The position numbers and the translations under genes are program-made. A stretch of 64,000 bases of DNA, from the NCBI RefSeq assembly GCF_900188095.1, contig NZ_FZOT01000010.1, positions 62,001-126,000 of the forward strand. Reading direction: 5' to 3'. The notes under the pieces were generated by a model, which was not told where the DNA came from, made no database searches, and saw only the letters and a program-made list of their open reading frames with translations. This DNA is from Noviherbaspirillum humi (GTDB lineage: Bacteria > Pseudomonadota > Gammaproteobacteria > Burkholderiales > Burkholderiaceae_D). Positions 27,378 through 37,199 of the stretch are shown in pieces. The number at the start of each line of letters is the position of its first letter. The stretch's first letter is position 1.

Positions 27378-28556
27378 ATGAAACTCAAGTTGACGGCGGC
27401 CGCGGCGCTGCTCGCGCTTTCCGCGGCCTCGGGCGCTCACGCCCAGGACCCGCTCAAGATAGGCTTCATCGGCGAACTGTCCGGCGCGCAGGCCGCGGTT
27501 GGCAAGGACCAGCTGGACGGCTTCATGCTGCTGGTGGAGCGCAACGGCGGCAAGCTCGGCGGCGTGCCGGTGCAGATCATCAAGGAGGACAGCCAGCTCA
27601 AGCCGGACGTGGCGAACCAGGTGGCGCGGCGCCTGGTGGAGCGCGAGAAGGTGCCGATCATCACCGGCATCTCGTTTTCCAACGTCATGATGGCGATCCA
27701 CAAGTACGTCACCGGCCAGGAAGTGTTCCTGATCGGTTCGAACGCCGGCCCGTCGCAGATCGCCGGCGAGCAGTGTTCGCCCTACCAGTTCATCACCTCC
27801 TGGCAGGGCGACCAGGCGGCCGAGGCGGTCGGCAAGTATGCCGCCGAAAAAGGCTACAAGCGGGTGCTCGTGATGGCGCCGAACTACCAGGCCGGCAAGG
27901 ACATCGTGGCCGGGTTCAAGCGCTACTACAAGAACGAGGTGGTGGATGAGCTTTACACCCAGCTGAACCAGCTCGACTTCGCGGCTGAGCTGTCGCAGGT
28001 GTCGGCCGCCAAGCCGGATGCGGTGTTTGCCTTCTTCCCGGGCGGCCTCGGCGTGGCGTTCGCCAAGCAGTACGCCCAAGCGGGACTGATGAAGTCCACG
28101 CCCTTGCTGTCGACCTTCGTTGCCGATGCCATCACGCTGCCGTCCATCGGCGACAGCGCCGTCGGCCTGGTCAGCGGCGGCTTCTGGGCGCCGGACTTCA
28201 ACAATCCGCAGAGCCAGCGCTTCGTGGAGGAGTTCGAAAAGAAGTACGGCCGCATCCCGTCGAACTACGCGGCGCAGAGCTATGACGCGGCCCAGCTGCT
28301 GGATTCGGCGCTGGCCAGGGTGAAGGGCAATGTCGCCGACAAGCAGGCCTTCATGAATGCCCTCAGCGCCGCCGACTTCAAGTCGGTTCGCGGCAGCTTC
28401 AAGTTCAACAACAATCATTTCCCGATCCAGGACATGCACGTGATGCAGGTGGCGAAGGATGGCAAGGGACGGCTCAACCTGAAGACGGCGGCGACCCCGC
28501 TCAAGAATACTCAGGACGCCTACCACGACAAGTGCCCGCTCAAGGGCGCGAGCTGA
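27378..28556 (+). CDS. LivK-type ABC-transporter substrate-binding protein
   Basis: This 392-residue periplasmic-binding protein (Peripla_BP_6) has a signal peptide MKLKLTAAAALLALSAASGAHA. Mature segments are LKIGFIGELSGAQAAVGKDQLDG, MAIHKYVTGQEVFLIGSNAGPSQIAG and YAAQSYDAAQLLDSAL, typical of receptors that feed aromatic acids or branched-chain amino acids into LivHMGF transporters. No permease or ATPase gene is in the window. A strong GGAGGAGACAAAC precedes the ATG. Co-transcription with the Rieske oxygenase (22-bp gap) points to an aromatic ligand. Confidence 0.9.
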   Translation: MKLKLTAAAALLALSAASGAHAQDPLKIGFIGELSGAQAAVGKDQLDGFMLLVERNGGKLGGVPVQIIKEDSQLKPDVANQVARRLVEREKVPIITGISFSNVMMAIHKYVTGQEVFLIGSNAGPSQIAGEQCSPYQFITSWQGDQAAEAVGKYAAEKGYKRVLVMAPNYQAGKDIVAGFKRYYKNEVVDELYTQLNQLDFAAELSQVSAAKPDAVFAFFPGGLGVAFAKQYAQAGLMKSTPLLSTFVADAITLPSIGDSAVGLVSGGFWAPDFNNPQSQRFVEEFEKKYGRIPSNYAAQSYDAAQLLDSALARVKGNVADKQAFMNALSAADFKSVRGSFKFNNNHFPIQDMHVMQVAKDGKGRLNLKTAATPLKNTQDAYHDKCPLKGAS

Positions 28557-28696
28557 CGCTTCATGCGCGGCGCGGCCGCATGGCCGCTTCGCCATGCTGC
28601 GGCAACTTGCAAGGACGGGCGAGGCCGCCGATAAGCATCGCGTAAGCATCCCGGTGTATCGTTGCCCTCGTATTCAACGCGGCAAAGCAGGCACAC

Positions 28697-28792
28697 ATGG
28701 ACAACTGGAAGCGCGAAGCGGCATTCTTCGGCGCGGTACTGCTGGCGATGGGGCTGGTCGCCATCGCTCACCTGGTGATCTTCGTCATTTGA
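28697..28792 (+). CDS. 31-residue single-span membrane peptide
   Basis: The frame reads MDNWKREAAFFGAVLLAMGL and then a hydrophobic VAIAHLVIFVI end, a charged head with one transmembrane helix. Such tiny membrane proteins are common and usually missed. AGGCACAC before the ATG is a weak ribosome site, so translation is uncertain. Confidence 0.45.
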   Translation: MDNWKREAAFFGAVLLAMGLVAIAHLVIFVI

Positions 28793-28826
28793 CGGCGTCC
28801 GAGGCGCCGGACGTCATGCCACCTCG

Positions 28827-29003
28827 ATGGCCGGCAAGCTGCATGCGGCAGGCGTCGACAGCTTGAAAAATGAGCCGCGGACTGCGCCGCACCTGTTCCA
28901 GGCGGTGCCGAATGCCCTCCTCAGCCCGCACATCGGCGGCGTGACCGCCGATGCCGGCACGGGCACCGGCGCGGCGAAGAACATCCTGGACGTGCTGCAT
29001 GGG
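28827..29003 (+). pseudogene. remnant of a D-2-hydroxyacid dehydrogenase C-terminus
   Basis: The translation contains AAGVDSLKNEP, then TAPHLFQAVPNALLSPHIGG and VTADAGTGTGAAKNILDVL. This matches the end of the NAD-binding domain and last helix of PGDH-type hydroxyacid dehydrogenases, including the catalytic His in SPHIGG. The upstream three quarters of the gene are absent: only 34 bp separate it from the stop of the membrane peptide. The frame then runs without homology into the SDR gene on the other strand. Confidence 0.75.
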
Positions 29004-29032
29004 CCAATACGGCGGCTGTCGCCGAAGCCGCG

Positions 29033-30031
29033 TCAGGCGCTGCCGGTGACGCCGCCCATCACCGGCAGCACGATGCCGGTGATGAAGCTGGAGCAGACCG
29101 GCGAAGCGAGGAAGACGTAGGCCGGCGATACTTCCTCCGGCTGCGCCGGCCGCTTCATGTCGGTGCCGGACCCGAATTGCGCCACCTGGTCCAGCGGCTG
29201 GTCGGCCGGATTGAGCGGCGTCCAGACCGGCCCCGGCGCCACTGCGTTGACCCGGATGCCGCGCGGCGCCAGGTTGGTGGCGAGCGCCCGGGTGAAGGCG
29301 TGGATCGCGCCCTTGGTGGTTGAGTAGTCCAGCAGGATGGGCTGGCCGAACAGGCCGGTCTCCGAGCCGGAGTTCACGATCGCCGCGCCCGGCTTCAGGT
29401 GCGGCAGCGCTGCCCGCGTCATGTTGAAGTAACCGTAGACATTGGTGCGCATGGTCATGTCGAAATGCTCGTCGGTTATCTCCTCGAGCGACATCGCATG
29501 CTCCTGGAAGGCGGCATTGTTGACCAGCACGTCGAGCTTGCCGAAGGCGGCCACGGTCTGCCGGACCGCATCCGCGCAAAACCCGGCATCGCGCACGTCG
29601 CCGGCGACCAGCAGGCAGCGCCTGCCTTCCTGCTCGACGCAACGCTTGGTCGCCTCCGCGTCTTCATGCTCGTTCAGGTACAGCACCGCGACATCGGCGC
29701 CTTCACGCGCGAACAGCACGGCGACGGCGCGGCCGATGCCGGAATCGCCTCCGGTGATGATGGCTGCTCGCCCCGCCAGCTTTCCGCTGCCCTGGTAGTC
29801 GGGCGCCATGAATCTCGGCGCCGGATCGAGCTGCGATTCCAGGCCTGGCTTCGGCAGGCGCCTGGCGGGGAAGGGGGGCGCGGGCTGTTCCTTCAAGCCG
29901 GCCTGGACCGGACCGGCAGCGGATTGGCCGGCCTGCTGCCCGGCTTCCCTGTCGTCCGTCTCCTGCTGAATCTTGCGCTGTATGCCCGCGGTCTCCTCGG
30001 CGGAGCCGGGCTTCGGCTGTTTCGGTGTCAT
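29033..30031 (-). CDS. SDR-family oxidoreductase (YghA-like)
   Basis: This 332-residue NAD(P)-dependent oxidoreductase has a 75-residue Gln/Pro/Ala-rich N-terminal extension, then the core: ITGGDSGIGRAVAVLFAREGADVA (cofactor), NNAA, catalytic Ser in NSGSETG and YSTTK. The extended form resembles E. coli YghA and stress-linked SDRs of Bacillus (YhdF/YdaD). AGGAGAAATCGC precedes the ATG. It is 36 bp downstream of the Gfo/Idh/MocA gene in the same direction, so they may share a transcript. Confidence 0.92.
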   Translation of the reverse strand: MTPKQPKPGSAEETAGIQRKIQQETDDREAGQQAGQSAAGPVQAGLKEQPAPPFPARRLPKPGLESQLDPAPRFMAPDYQGSGKLAGRAAIITGGDSGIGRAVAVLFAREGADVAVLYLNEHEDAEATKRCVEQEGRRCLLVAGDVRDAGFCADAVRQTVAAFGKLDVLVNNAAFQEHAMSLEEITDEHFDMTMRTNVYGYFNMTRAALPHLKPGAAIVNSGSETGLFGQPILLDYSTTKGAIHAFTRALATNLAPRGIRVNAVAPGPVWTPLNPADQPLDQVAQFGSGTDMKRPAQPEEVSPAYVFLASPVCSSFITGIVLPVMGGVTGSA

Positions 30032-30067
30032 GCGATTTCTCCTCGATGGTTGATTCGGTTCGGCCTG

Positions 30068-31312
30068 TCAGGCGTCTTCCGGCTCCGGTCCGCGCAGCGG
30101 TCCCGGGGGCGGGCCGAGCCGCACCGGCCGGCCTTCGCGCGCCGACTGGTAGATGGCCTCGATGATGCGCATGTCCTGCAAGCCTTCCTCGCCCGGCGTA
30201 TGCGGCTGGCGCGACGACGCGATGCATTCGGCCATGTGGTCGATCTGGCGGGCGAACTGGTCGGCGGATTCGAGCGCGAATTCCTGAACCGTATCGCGTC
30301 CGTCCACCAGCCTGCCGATGCGAAGCCGCAGCCCGGAATACGCATAGGCCGGGTCCATCTCCGCCCACGCCTCGCTGCCCGCCAGCCGCAGGAACTTGGC
30401 CTGGTGGGCGCTGTAGCTGGTCGTGCAGGTCGCGGTGAATCCGCTTGGGAAGCGCAGGATGAAATGCGCCGCTTCCTCTACTTCGCGAAAGCGCGGATCG
30501 GCCGGATTGCTCCAGGTATGCCCGATCACCTCGATCGGCTCCTCGCCGGAGAGGAAACGCGCCGCGTTTAGGCAATAGATGCCGACATCCGGCAGGGCGC
30601 CGCCGCCGGCCAGGGCGCGCTTCAAGCGCCACTGGTCGGGATCGCCCTGATTCTGGCAATTGCTGGAGATGAATTCGCGCAGCGTGCCCAGCTGCTTCGC
30701 CCGGATCATCTTCAGCAGCGCGCGATCGTTCGCCTCGTACTGGCTGCGGTAGGCGATCATCAGCCTGCGCTGCGCCCGGGCGCAGGCGTCGATCATCTGC
30801 CGGCACTCGGCAACGCTGTTGGCCATCGGCTTCTCGCACAGCACATGCTTGCCCGCCTGCGCCGCGCGCACCGTGTACTCGGCATGCATATGGTTCGGCA
30901 GGCCGATGTAGACAGCCTGCGTCGCGGCATCGTCGGCCAGGCGCTCGTAGGTACGGTAGTCGAATACTGCGCGCTCGGAAATGCCGTACTGCCGGGCGAT
31001 CGCGAGCGCCTTGTCGCGGTCGCCGCTGACCAGGGCGGTGACCCGCGCATGCTTGCATCGGGAAAAGGCAGGCAGGATCTGGTTCACCGAAATCCGGCCC
31101 AGGCCGACGACGGCGAAACCGATGCGCTCGCCGGGCGGCGTGAACTGCTCCGTTTTCTCCGGCTTTTCGGTCGGCGCGAGGATGGGCGGAAACTGCACCT
31201 TGTCCGGCGATGCGGCCCCGGCCGGCCCGACCCATGGAACGGCGAGCGCGCCGACGGCAAATCGCAGGAAGCGGCGGCGCGGCAACGGGGGCGCCAAAGG
31301 ATGAAGGTTCAT
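30068..31312 (-). CDS. Tat-exported Gfo/Idh/MocA oxidoreductase
   Basis: This 414-residue protein has a twin-arginine signal, PRRRFLRFAVGALAVPWVG (residues 11-29), so it folds in the cytoplasm with its cofactor and is exported, as glucose-fructose oxidoreductase is. The Rossmann motif is VVGLGRIS. The family catalytic EKP occurs in VLCEKPMANSVAEC, and the C-terminal beta-sheet domain includes GALPDVGIYCLNAARFL. The substrate is probably a sugar, but this cannot be fixed. No Shine-Dalgarno is seen, so the start is uncertain. It lies upstream of the SDR gene. Confidence 0.9.
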   Translation of the reverse strand: MNLHPLAPPLPRRRFLRFAVGALAVPWVGPAGAASPDKVQFPPILAPTEKPEKTEQFTPPGERIGFAVVGLGRISVNQILPAFSRCKHARVTALVSGDRDKALAIARQYGISERAVFDYRTYERLADDAATQAVYIGLPNHMHAEYTVRAAQAGKHVLCEKPMANSVAECRQMIDACARAQRRLMIAYRSQYEANDRALLKMIRAKQLGTLREFISSNCQNQGDPDQWRLKRALAGGGALPDVGIYCLNAARFLSGEEPIEVIGHTWSNPADPRFREVEEAAHFILRFPSGFTATCTTSYSAHQAKFLRLAGSEAWAEMDPAYAYSGLRLRIGRLVDGRDTVQEFALESADQFARQIDHMAECIASSRQPHTPGEEGLQDMRIIEAIYQSAREGRPVRLGPPPGPLRGPEPEDA

Positions 31313-31618
31313 GGGTTTTCAAGATGTCAACGTGGTTGCTTCGACATCACCCATGGGTTTGGTTCCCCGAATGGTCCCTCATGTCCCGGACAAGCGTTGT
31401 GCAGGGTTCCCGCGGATGACCTGAAAAGAGAGCCCGCCGCTCTCTACTGGCAACAGACGAACCGGATATTCATTTCTCCACTCATCCAAATCAGGCCAAA
31501 GCGATTCGAGGCCAGAACGCTCGGGGGAGCGTATGCCATGCAAGCAAAAGGGGCGCTCATCGATCGATGAGCGCCCCTTTTCATGCGGCCGGCTCGTCCC
31601 GTGCCGGATGCGCGACGA
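31313..31618. other. intergenic region, 306 bp
   Basis: No gene is supported. It holds the rpoD terminator palindrome at 31546-31581 and, next to 31312, the promoter region of the Gfo/Idh/MocA gene. Confidence 0.5.
31546..31581. terminator. 36-bp perfect palindromic terminator of rpoD
   Basis: Bases 31546-31563 are the exact complement of 31564-31581. Both ends are AAAA/TTTT, so in each direction a GC stem ends in a T-run; it can act on both strands. It lies 37 bp past the rpoD stop. Confidence 0.9.
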
Positions 31619-34117
31619 TCAGCCGTTTTCCAGGAAGGCGCGCAGCTTGTCGGCGCGGGACGGATTGCGCAGCTTGTTCATCGCCTTGGTTTCGATCTGG
31701 CGAATGCGCTCGCGCGTCACCTCGAACTGCTTGCCGACTTCCTCCAGGGTATGGTCGGAAGTGGTGTCCAGGCCATAGCGCATGCGCAGCACCTTGGCTT
31801 CGCGCGGCGACAGCGAATCCAGCATCTCGTTCACCGCCTTGCGCATGGAAGCGTTCAGCGCCGCCGCTTCCGGCGAAAGGGTGGTGCTGTCCTCGATGAA
31901 ATCGCCGAGCTGGGAATCGCCGTCGTCGCCCATCGGCGATTCCATCGATACCGGCTCCTTGGCGATCTTCAGGATCTCGCGGATTTTGCTCTCGGGCATA
32001 TCCATGCGCTTGGCCAGGGTGGCCGGGTCCGGCTCGGAACCGGTCTCGGCCACGATCTGGCGCGAAATGCGGTTCATCTTGTTAATGGTCTCGATCATGT
32101 GCACCGGCACCCGGATGGTACGGGCCTGGTCGGCGATGGCCCGGGTGATGGCCTGGCGGATCCACCAGGTCGCATAGGTCGAGAACTTGTAGCCGCGCCG
32201 GTATTCGAACTTGTCCACCGCCTTCAGCAGGCCGATGTTGCCTTCCTGGATCAGGTCGAGGAACTGCAGGCCGCGGTTGACGTACTTCTTCGCGATCGAG
32301 ATCACCAGGCGCAGGTTGGCCTCGGTCATCTCGCGCTTGGCCTGCAGGGTGCGGCGCTCGCCGGCATTCATCTGCCGATTGACCTTGCGCAGTTCAGGCA
32401 GGGGCAGGCCGGCGCGCTCTTCCAGCGCCACCATCCTGGCCTGCAGTTCCCGCAGCGCCGGCAGGCTGCGGCCGAGCGAGGCGCTCCAGGGCTCGCCGGC
32501 ACTGGCTTCCCCTTCGGACCACGCCGGATTGGTTTCATTGCCGGGGAAGACCTTGATGAAGCGCTCGCGCGGCATGCCGCAGCGATTGACCACGATCTCC
32601 ATCACCTGGCGCTCGATCTTGCGCACTTCCTCCATCTGCTTGCGCAGGATGTCGCACAGCTTTTCCACCGCCTTGGCGGTGAAGCGGATGCCGAGCAGGG
32701 CGCCGGTGATTTCTTCCTGCACCGTGGCGTAATCCTTGCCGAGCCAGGCCTGGGTGTCGGCTACATGGCGCAGGCGGGCGAATCGTTCGGCGATGAAATC
32801 GAACTTTTCCAGCGCCACTTTCCGCATCTGCGCCAGCTGCTCGGCCGACACGCCGCCGCCGGCGGACGGGGTGGCGTCGTCGTCCTCCTCGTCTTCCGCC
32901 TCTTCGGCGTCTTCCTCGTCCTCGCCATCGGCGTCGTCTGCGGGCGCGGCCAGGGCCACCGGCGCCGGCTCATCCCCGGCATCGTCTTCCACCAGGCCGT
33001 CGACCAGTTCATCGATCGGCATTTCCTCGCTGCGGATCTTGTCCGCCATCGCCAGGATCTCGGCGATGGTGGCGGGGCTGGCGGAGATGGCCTGGATCAT
33101 GTCCTTCAGGCCGCCTTCGATGCGGCGCGCGATGTCGATTTCGCCCTGGCGGGTGAGCAGTTCCACCGACGCCATTTCCCGCATGTACATGCGCACCGGG
33201 TCGGTGGTGCGGCCGAAGTCGGAATCGACGGTGGAGAGCGCGGTCTGGGCGGCGGCTTCCACCTCGTCATCGCTGGTGACGGCGGCGACCTTGTCGGTCA
33301 GCAGCAGCATCTCCGCGTCGGGCGCCTGCTCGTAGACGGCGATGCCCATGTCGGTGATGGTGCCGATGATGCCTTCGATCGCTTCCGGATCGATGATGTT
33401 TTCCGGCAGGTGATCGTTGATCTCGGCATGGGTGAGGTAGCCGCGATCCTTGCCGATGGTGATCAGCGCCTTGATCTGCTGGCGGCGCTGCTCGAGTTCC
33501 TTGGCGCTGGGCGCGCCGTCCTTGACCACCGCCTTGCTGCGGCGGGCGCTGTTGGCGGCCTTCATCTCGGCCCGTTCCATGGCGTTCAGCGCGGCGATCT
33601 CTTCGTTCTCGGGAACGAATTCGGACGGCTTGCGGCCGCGCCGCGCCGGCGTCTTGGTGCCGGGCAGGACGTAGCCGGAGGTATCCACCGCCGCCAGTGC
33701 CGAGGCGTCGGTGATCTGGCTCGCCTGCGCATGCAGGGACGCGCCGGCCTGCGGCAGCGGCGGTACTTCCGCCGGAGCTTCCGGCTTCTTCGGTTCCAGT
33801 TTTTTGGCCACTTTCTTCACCACGCGTACCTTGGGTGCTGCCACGGCTTCTTCCGTCGTCTCGCCTTCCGCTTCCGCAGCAGCCGGCGCCGCGGTCGGCG
33901 GCGCTTCCGCGACAGGTGGTTCTGCAGGCTCGGCTTCGGCCGAACGCTTGGTCAGCCGGGAGCGCGTCTTGGTCACTACGGTGACCTGGGTCGGCACGAT
34001 CTCGTTGTTGATCACCTGGACCAGCGTAGTCTTCTGCGGCGACTCCTCGGCGGAAGCATCGTTGGCCGGCTTTGCCGGACGGTTGGAAAGTGACAGCGTT
34101 TTGGAAGATTTATTCAT
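31619..34117 (-). CDS. rpoD: RNA polymerase primary sigma factor (sigma-70)
   Basis: This 832-residue housekeeping sigma factor has an unusually long N-terminus (about 200 residues, Ala/Pro/Lys-rich), followed by region 1.1 ([22 protein letters not shown]), region 1.2 ([21 protein letters not shown]), a non-conserved region with an acidic insert ([20 protein letters not shown]), region 2 ([19 protein letters not shown]), region 3 and region 4 with the [24 protein letters not shown]. coli RpoD has 613 residues. The usual upstream dnaG is missing: 861 bp without a gene precede it. No clear ribosome site is seen at the ATG. Confidence 0.97.
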   Translation of the reverse strand: MNKSSKTLSLSNRPAKPANDASAEESPQKTTLVQVINNEIVPTQVTVVTKTRSRLTKRSAEAEPAEPPVAEAPPTAAPAAAEAEGETTEEAVAAPKVRVVKKVAKKLEPKKPEAPAEVPPLPQAGASLHAQASQITDASALAAVDTSGYVLPGTKTPARRGRKPSEFVPENEEIAALNAMERAEMKAANSARRSKAVVKDGAPSAKELEQRRQQIKALITIGKDRGYLTHAEINDHLPENIIDPEAIEGIIGTITDMGIAVYEQAPDAEMLLLTDKVAAVTSDDEVEAAAQTALSTVDSDFGRTTDPVRMYMREMASVELLTRQGEIDIARRIEGGLKDMIQAISASPATIAEILAMADKIRSEEMPIDELVDGLVEDDAGDEPAPVALAAPADDADGEDEEDAEEAEDEEDDDATPSAGGGVSAEQLAQMRKVALEKFDFIAERFARLRHVADTQAWLGKDYATVQEEITGALLGIRFTAKAVEKLCDILRKQMEEVRKIERQVMEIVVNRCGMPRERFIKVFPGNETNPAWSEGEASAGEPWSASLGRSLPALRELQARMVALEERAGLPLPELRKVNRQMNAGERRTLQAKREMTEANLRLVISIAKKYVNRGLQFLDLIQEGNIGLLKAVDKFEYRRGYKFSTYATWWIRQAITRAIADQARTIRVPVHMIETINKMNRISRQIVAETGSEPDPATLAKRMDMPESKIREILKIAKEPVSMESPMGDDGDSQLGDFIEDSTTLSPEAAALNASMRKAVNEMLDSLSPREAKVLRMRYGLDTTSDHTLEEVGKQFEVTRERIRQIETKAMNKLRNPSRADKLRAFLENG

Positions 34118-34978
34118 TGTGAAAACATCAGATCAGGGCCAGCCGATTTCCAGGACGTCGAAAGAAACCGCCGGATGCAAATGGAGAGTCGGATGCAGCA
34201 AAAGATTCCCGCAAATGCATGAAGGCATGCGTAAAGCATGCCTTCACATGACCAGTCAGCAAATAGATGCGCGTGTATTGTTTCTTGGCTAACGATTGAT
34301 CAGGCCGATAAAAATGCCTGAAGAAAAAAGGAACGCGATTATAGCGGGGTTCCGCAAATCCGTTCAAAGAGAATTCGACAACGTGTGCGGGTTCGCATCG
34401 GCAGGGCATTTTGCGCTTGCCAGCCGGTGGGAGATGTGGTCCGCGCCTGTGCTTTGCAAGGGCAAAGGCTTGCAAAATGCGGCCCTTGAAAAACAAAGCC
34501 CCCTGGGCGCAATGCGCCGTAGGCGGTGGATGGCGGCGGAACCATTCGGCTGCCGACAGGTCGCGGGACCGTGAGTGAACCGGGGCGGCGCCGATGCCGG
34601 CCTCGGAGCGGCCCGCTGCGCCTTGCATCCCGCGCGGTCGAGCCTGGCCCGACGGCTGTTGTCGAGGACAGAGAACCCCCGGATGCCGAGGAAGCCGCCG
34701 ATGGTGGCGCAGTGGGCGGCGCGGTTCTTACCGGCACCGCCAGGCGCACCGCTGCCATTTGCGGCAGACGAGAAGCGTGCGGCCGCATCCTTGTGCAGCG
34801 GGTGGCGTCGACCGGCACGATCGCTCGCAAGCGGAGAAGAAGGCGATTTGGAAACAGCCGATCCTGGCAGTGGCCCGAAACGCCGACGTGCGCGCTTCCC
34901 TGGCAATGCGCGCCGCCATTGGCCCAAGCCAATTCTTCCGGCGCCGACAGGAGCGGCCGCTTGGACGGGAAGGGCTGC
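34118..34978. other. 861-bp gene-free region upstream of rpoD
   Basis: No supported gene on either strand; long frames here are basic, low-complexity and lack ribosome sites. An 11-bp perfect hairpin with GTAAA loop lies at 34220-34246, in the probable rpoD leader. The half near rpoD is AT-richer; the half near pabBC is GC-rich. The rpoD promoter must lie here but could not be fixed. Confidence 0.5.
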
Positions 34979-36799
34979 TCAGCGCGCGTCGATCAGCATG
35001 GCATCGAGCGCGCCGCGCAGGGCGTTGCAGACCACGATGCGTTCGGCCCGGCGCAGGTCCTCGAGGGTGAGCGTCCTTTCGCGCGCAGCCCATGCCGGAT
35101 CGGCCAGCAAAGCCTGGCGCATCACGCCGGGCAGCAGGCCGGCCTGCAACGGCGGCGTATACCAGCGGCCATCGAGCTTCAGGAAGAGGTTGCTGCGCCC
35201 ACCCTCGGTCAGCTCGCCGCGGGTGTTGAAGAACAGCTGGTCGAATGCGCCATGCGCTTCGGCCTCGCGCCAGGCGGCATCGTAGGGCGCGCGCACCGTG
35301 GTCTTGTGGCGCAGGAAAAGCGGCGGCAGATCGACCGGCGCTTTCGCCAGCATCACCTTCACCGGCGCGGCCAGCGGCGTCAGCGGCGCGCTCTGCAGCG
35401 ATACCGCGCCCTGCGCAGACAAGGCAAGGCGCAACCGGTGCGGCCTGTCGTCCGGCAGCTCGGCGCATGCCTGCTGCAGGCGCGCCTGAACTGCGTTGCG
35501 GTCGAAGCGGAAACCGAAGCAGGCGGCGGACTGCGCCAGCCGGCCGAGGTGCAGAGCGAGATGGCGGCAGCCTTCCCCGCGCTGCGCGTGTATCGTTTCG
35601 ATCAGTTCGAATTCATCCCCGAGCTGCGTGAGAAAAGCCGCCTTCAGGCGGCACTCCGCAAGTTCGGTGAGCGCATCGCTGTCATGCACGATGCCGGCGC
35701 CGATGCCGAGCTCGCCGCGGCGCAGGCCGTCTTGCTTCGGCGGCGAGAGCGTCAGCGTGCGTATCGGCACCGACAGGCAGAAGTCGCCGCTGCGGCGCGG
35801 CGACGGCGCCGCGTCGAACCAGCCCAGGCTCCCGGTGTACCAGCCGCGCGCATCCGGCTCCAATTCGCGGATGATTTGCATGGTGCGGCGCTTCGGCGCG
35901 CCGGTGATGGAGCCGCAGGGATACAGCGCCGCGAAGACATCCTGCAGCGTGGCGTCGCTTCTCAGTTCGGCCTGGATGGTGGAGGTCATCTGCAGCACAC
36001 TGCGGTAATGCTCGACCTTGAACAGATGCGGCACGCGCACGCTGCCGGTGACGGCGACCCGCCCGACATCGTTGCGCAGCAGGTCGACGATCATCAGGTT
36101 CTCGGCGCGGTTCTTCGCATCCGCCGCAAGCGCTTCGGCACGCGCCGCATCTGCCGCCGCGTCGCCGCTGGCCGGCGCGGTGCCCTTCATCGGCCGGGCG
36201 GTGAGGCGGCCCTCCTCGTGCGCGATGAATAGTTCGGGTGACAGCGACAGCACCGCGCCGCCATCGGGCAGGGCGATGAAGGCGCCGTAGGGAACCGGCT
36301 GGCGTTGGCGCAGGCGCCGGTAAAGTGCGAGCGGCGCGCCGTAGGCATCAAAGCGCAGGCGATAGGTGTAGTTCACCTGGTAGGTGTCGCCGGCTTCGAT
36401 GTAGGCGCGAATGCGGGCGATGGCCTGTGCGAACTGCGCTTCGTCGACGCTCTCTTTCGCCGCGAGGATGCCGGCAGGCCCTTGGCCTGCCTCTTCGTCG
36501 AGCCATTGCATGGCTTCGGTTGAGCACAGGCGGCGGCAGCCATCGAACAGGAGTATGCGCGCCGGCGGTACGCTGATGTTCGCCCTGGCCGCGATGCCAA
36601 GCATGTCCGCGCCGAGTTCGTAGCTGAACAAGCCGAGCGCATGCCGGCCTGCCTGCAAGGCTTGCTGCATCGCCTGCAGCACATGCGGCAGGTCCCGGGC
36701 GCTCGCGCACACCAGTTCGCCGGCGAAGCCGGTGTACAAGCGGGAGCGGCGATGCCGGTCGTCGGCGGTGGCATCGTCGAGCAGGGCGAAGCAGTCCAT
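34979..36799 (-). CDS. pabB: aminodeoxychorismate synthase I / 4-amino-4-deoxychorismate lyase fusion
   Basis: This 606-residue two-domain enzyme makes p-aminobenzoate for folate. Residues about 105-390 are the chorismate-binding PabB domain (AENLMIVDLLRNDVGRV near 232-248, CGSITGAPKRRTMQIIRE near 295-312). Residues about 395-606 are the PabC lyase, a fold IV PLP enzyme, with Lys in FLRHKTTVRAPYDAA and GGRSNLF. PabA, the glutaminase, is not in the window. Start 36799 gives the expected MDCFALLDDA; a longer start at 36958 adds low-complexity residues. Separate pabB and pabC are usual in E. coli; the fusion is known in other proteobacteria. Confidence 0.93.
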   Translation of the reverse strand: MDCFALLDDATADDRHRRSRLYTGFAGELVCASARDLPHVLQAMQQALQAGRHALGLFSYELGADMLGIAARANISVPPARILLFDGCRRLCSTEAMQWLDEEAGQGPAGILAAKESVDEAQFAQAIARIRAYIEAGDTYQVNYTYRLRFDAYGAPLALYRRLRQRQPVPYGAFIALPDGGAVLSLSPELFIAHEEGRLTARPMKGTAPASGDAAADAARAEALAADAKNRAENLMIVDLLRNDVGRVAVTGSVRVPHLFKVEHYRSVLQMTSTIQAELRSDATLQDVFAALYPCGSITGAPKRRTMQIIRELEPDARGWYTGSLGWFDAAPSPRRSGDFCLSVPIRTLTLSPPKQDGLRRGELGIGAGIVHDSDALTELAECRLKAAFLTQLGDEFELIETIHAQRGEGCRHLALHLGRLAQSAACFGFRFDRNAVQARLQQACAELPDDRPHRLRLALSAQGAVSLQSAPLTPLAAPVKVMLAKAPVDLPPLFLRHKTTVRAPYDAAWREAEAHGAFDQLFFNTRGELTEGGRSNLFLKLDGRWYTPPLQAGLLPGVMRQALLADPAWAARERTLTLEDLRRAERIVVCNALRGALDAMLIDAR

Positions 36800-37199
36800 G
36801 CGTAGCGAGTGGAAGCGGAAAATCGAAGGGCGCACATTATAAGGCAGCGGGCTTGGCCGACCGCGGCCGCCGTGCCGAGGCCGAACGCCGCTTCCGTCCA
36901 GGCGCCCCACAGCAGCGCTCCCTCTCACCGCCAGGACGAACGAGCCGGCGTGATCCATCGATCAACACACCACCGGCGCAACCCCGACCAGGAAGGCATT
37001 TTGGGCGGCCAGCGTTGGCGCAGATGCCACGAAGTGCATTGCCCCAATGTAATTCGGTCTGCCGCCGGTCAACCTGTCTTCAACAACCTTCGCCGATGCG
37101 CGCAAAGCCTGAGGTATGTCAGCGAGCCAATCTTGTGCACCGCAAGAATGAGTGTGTTTCAAATTTACAAACTATTGGTCTAAGGAAGGATAGCCCGCC
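36800..37199. other. intergenic region, 400 bp, between divergent genes
   Basis: No gene is seen. The right end gives the ribosome site AAGGAAGGAT for the lipoprotein gene. It becomes AT-richer toward 37190; promoters of both genes must lie here but no box is convincing. Confidence 0.5.

Noticed and set aside
31583-34093. An 836-codon open frame opposite rpoD on the plus strand
   Set aside because: It is antisense to a certain gene, has no domain, and mirrors rpoD codons; high GC with third-position bias makes long antisense frames common.
34364-34927. A 187-codon leftward frame between pabB and rpoD
   Set aside because: It has no ribosome site, a low-complexity basic composition and no recognisable domain.
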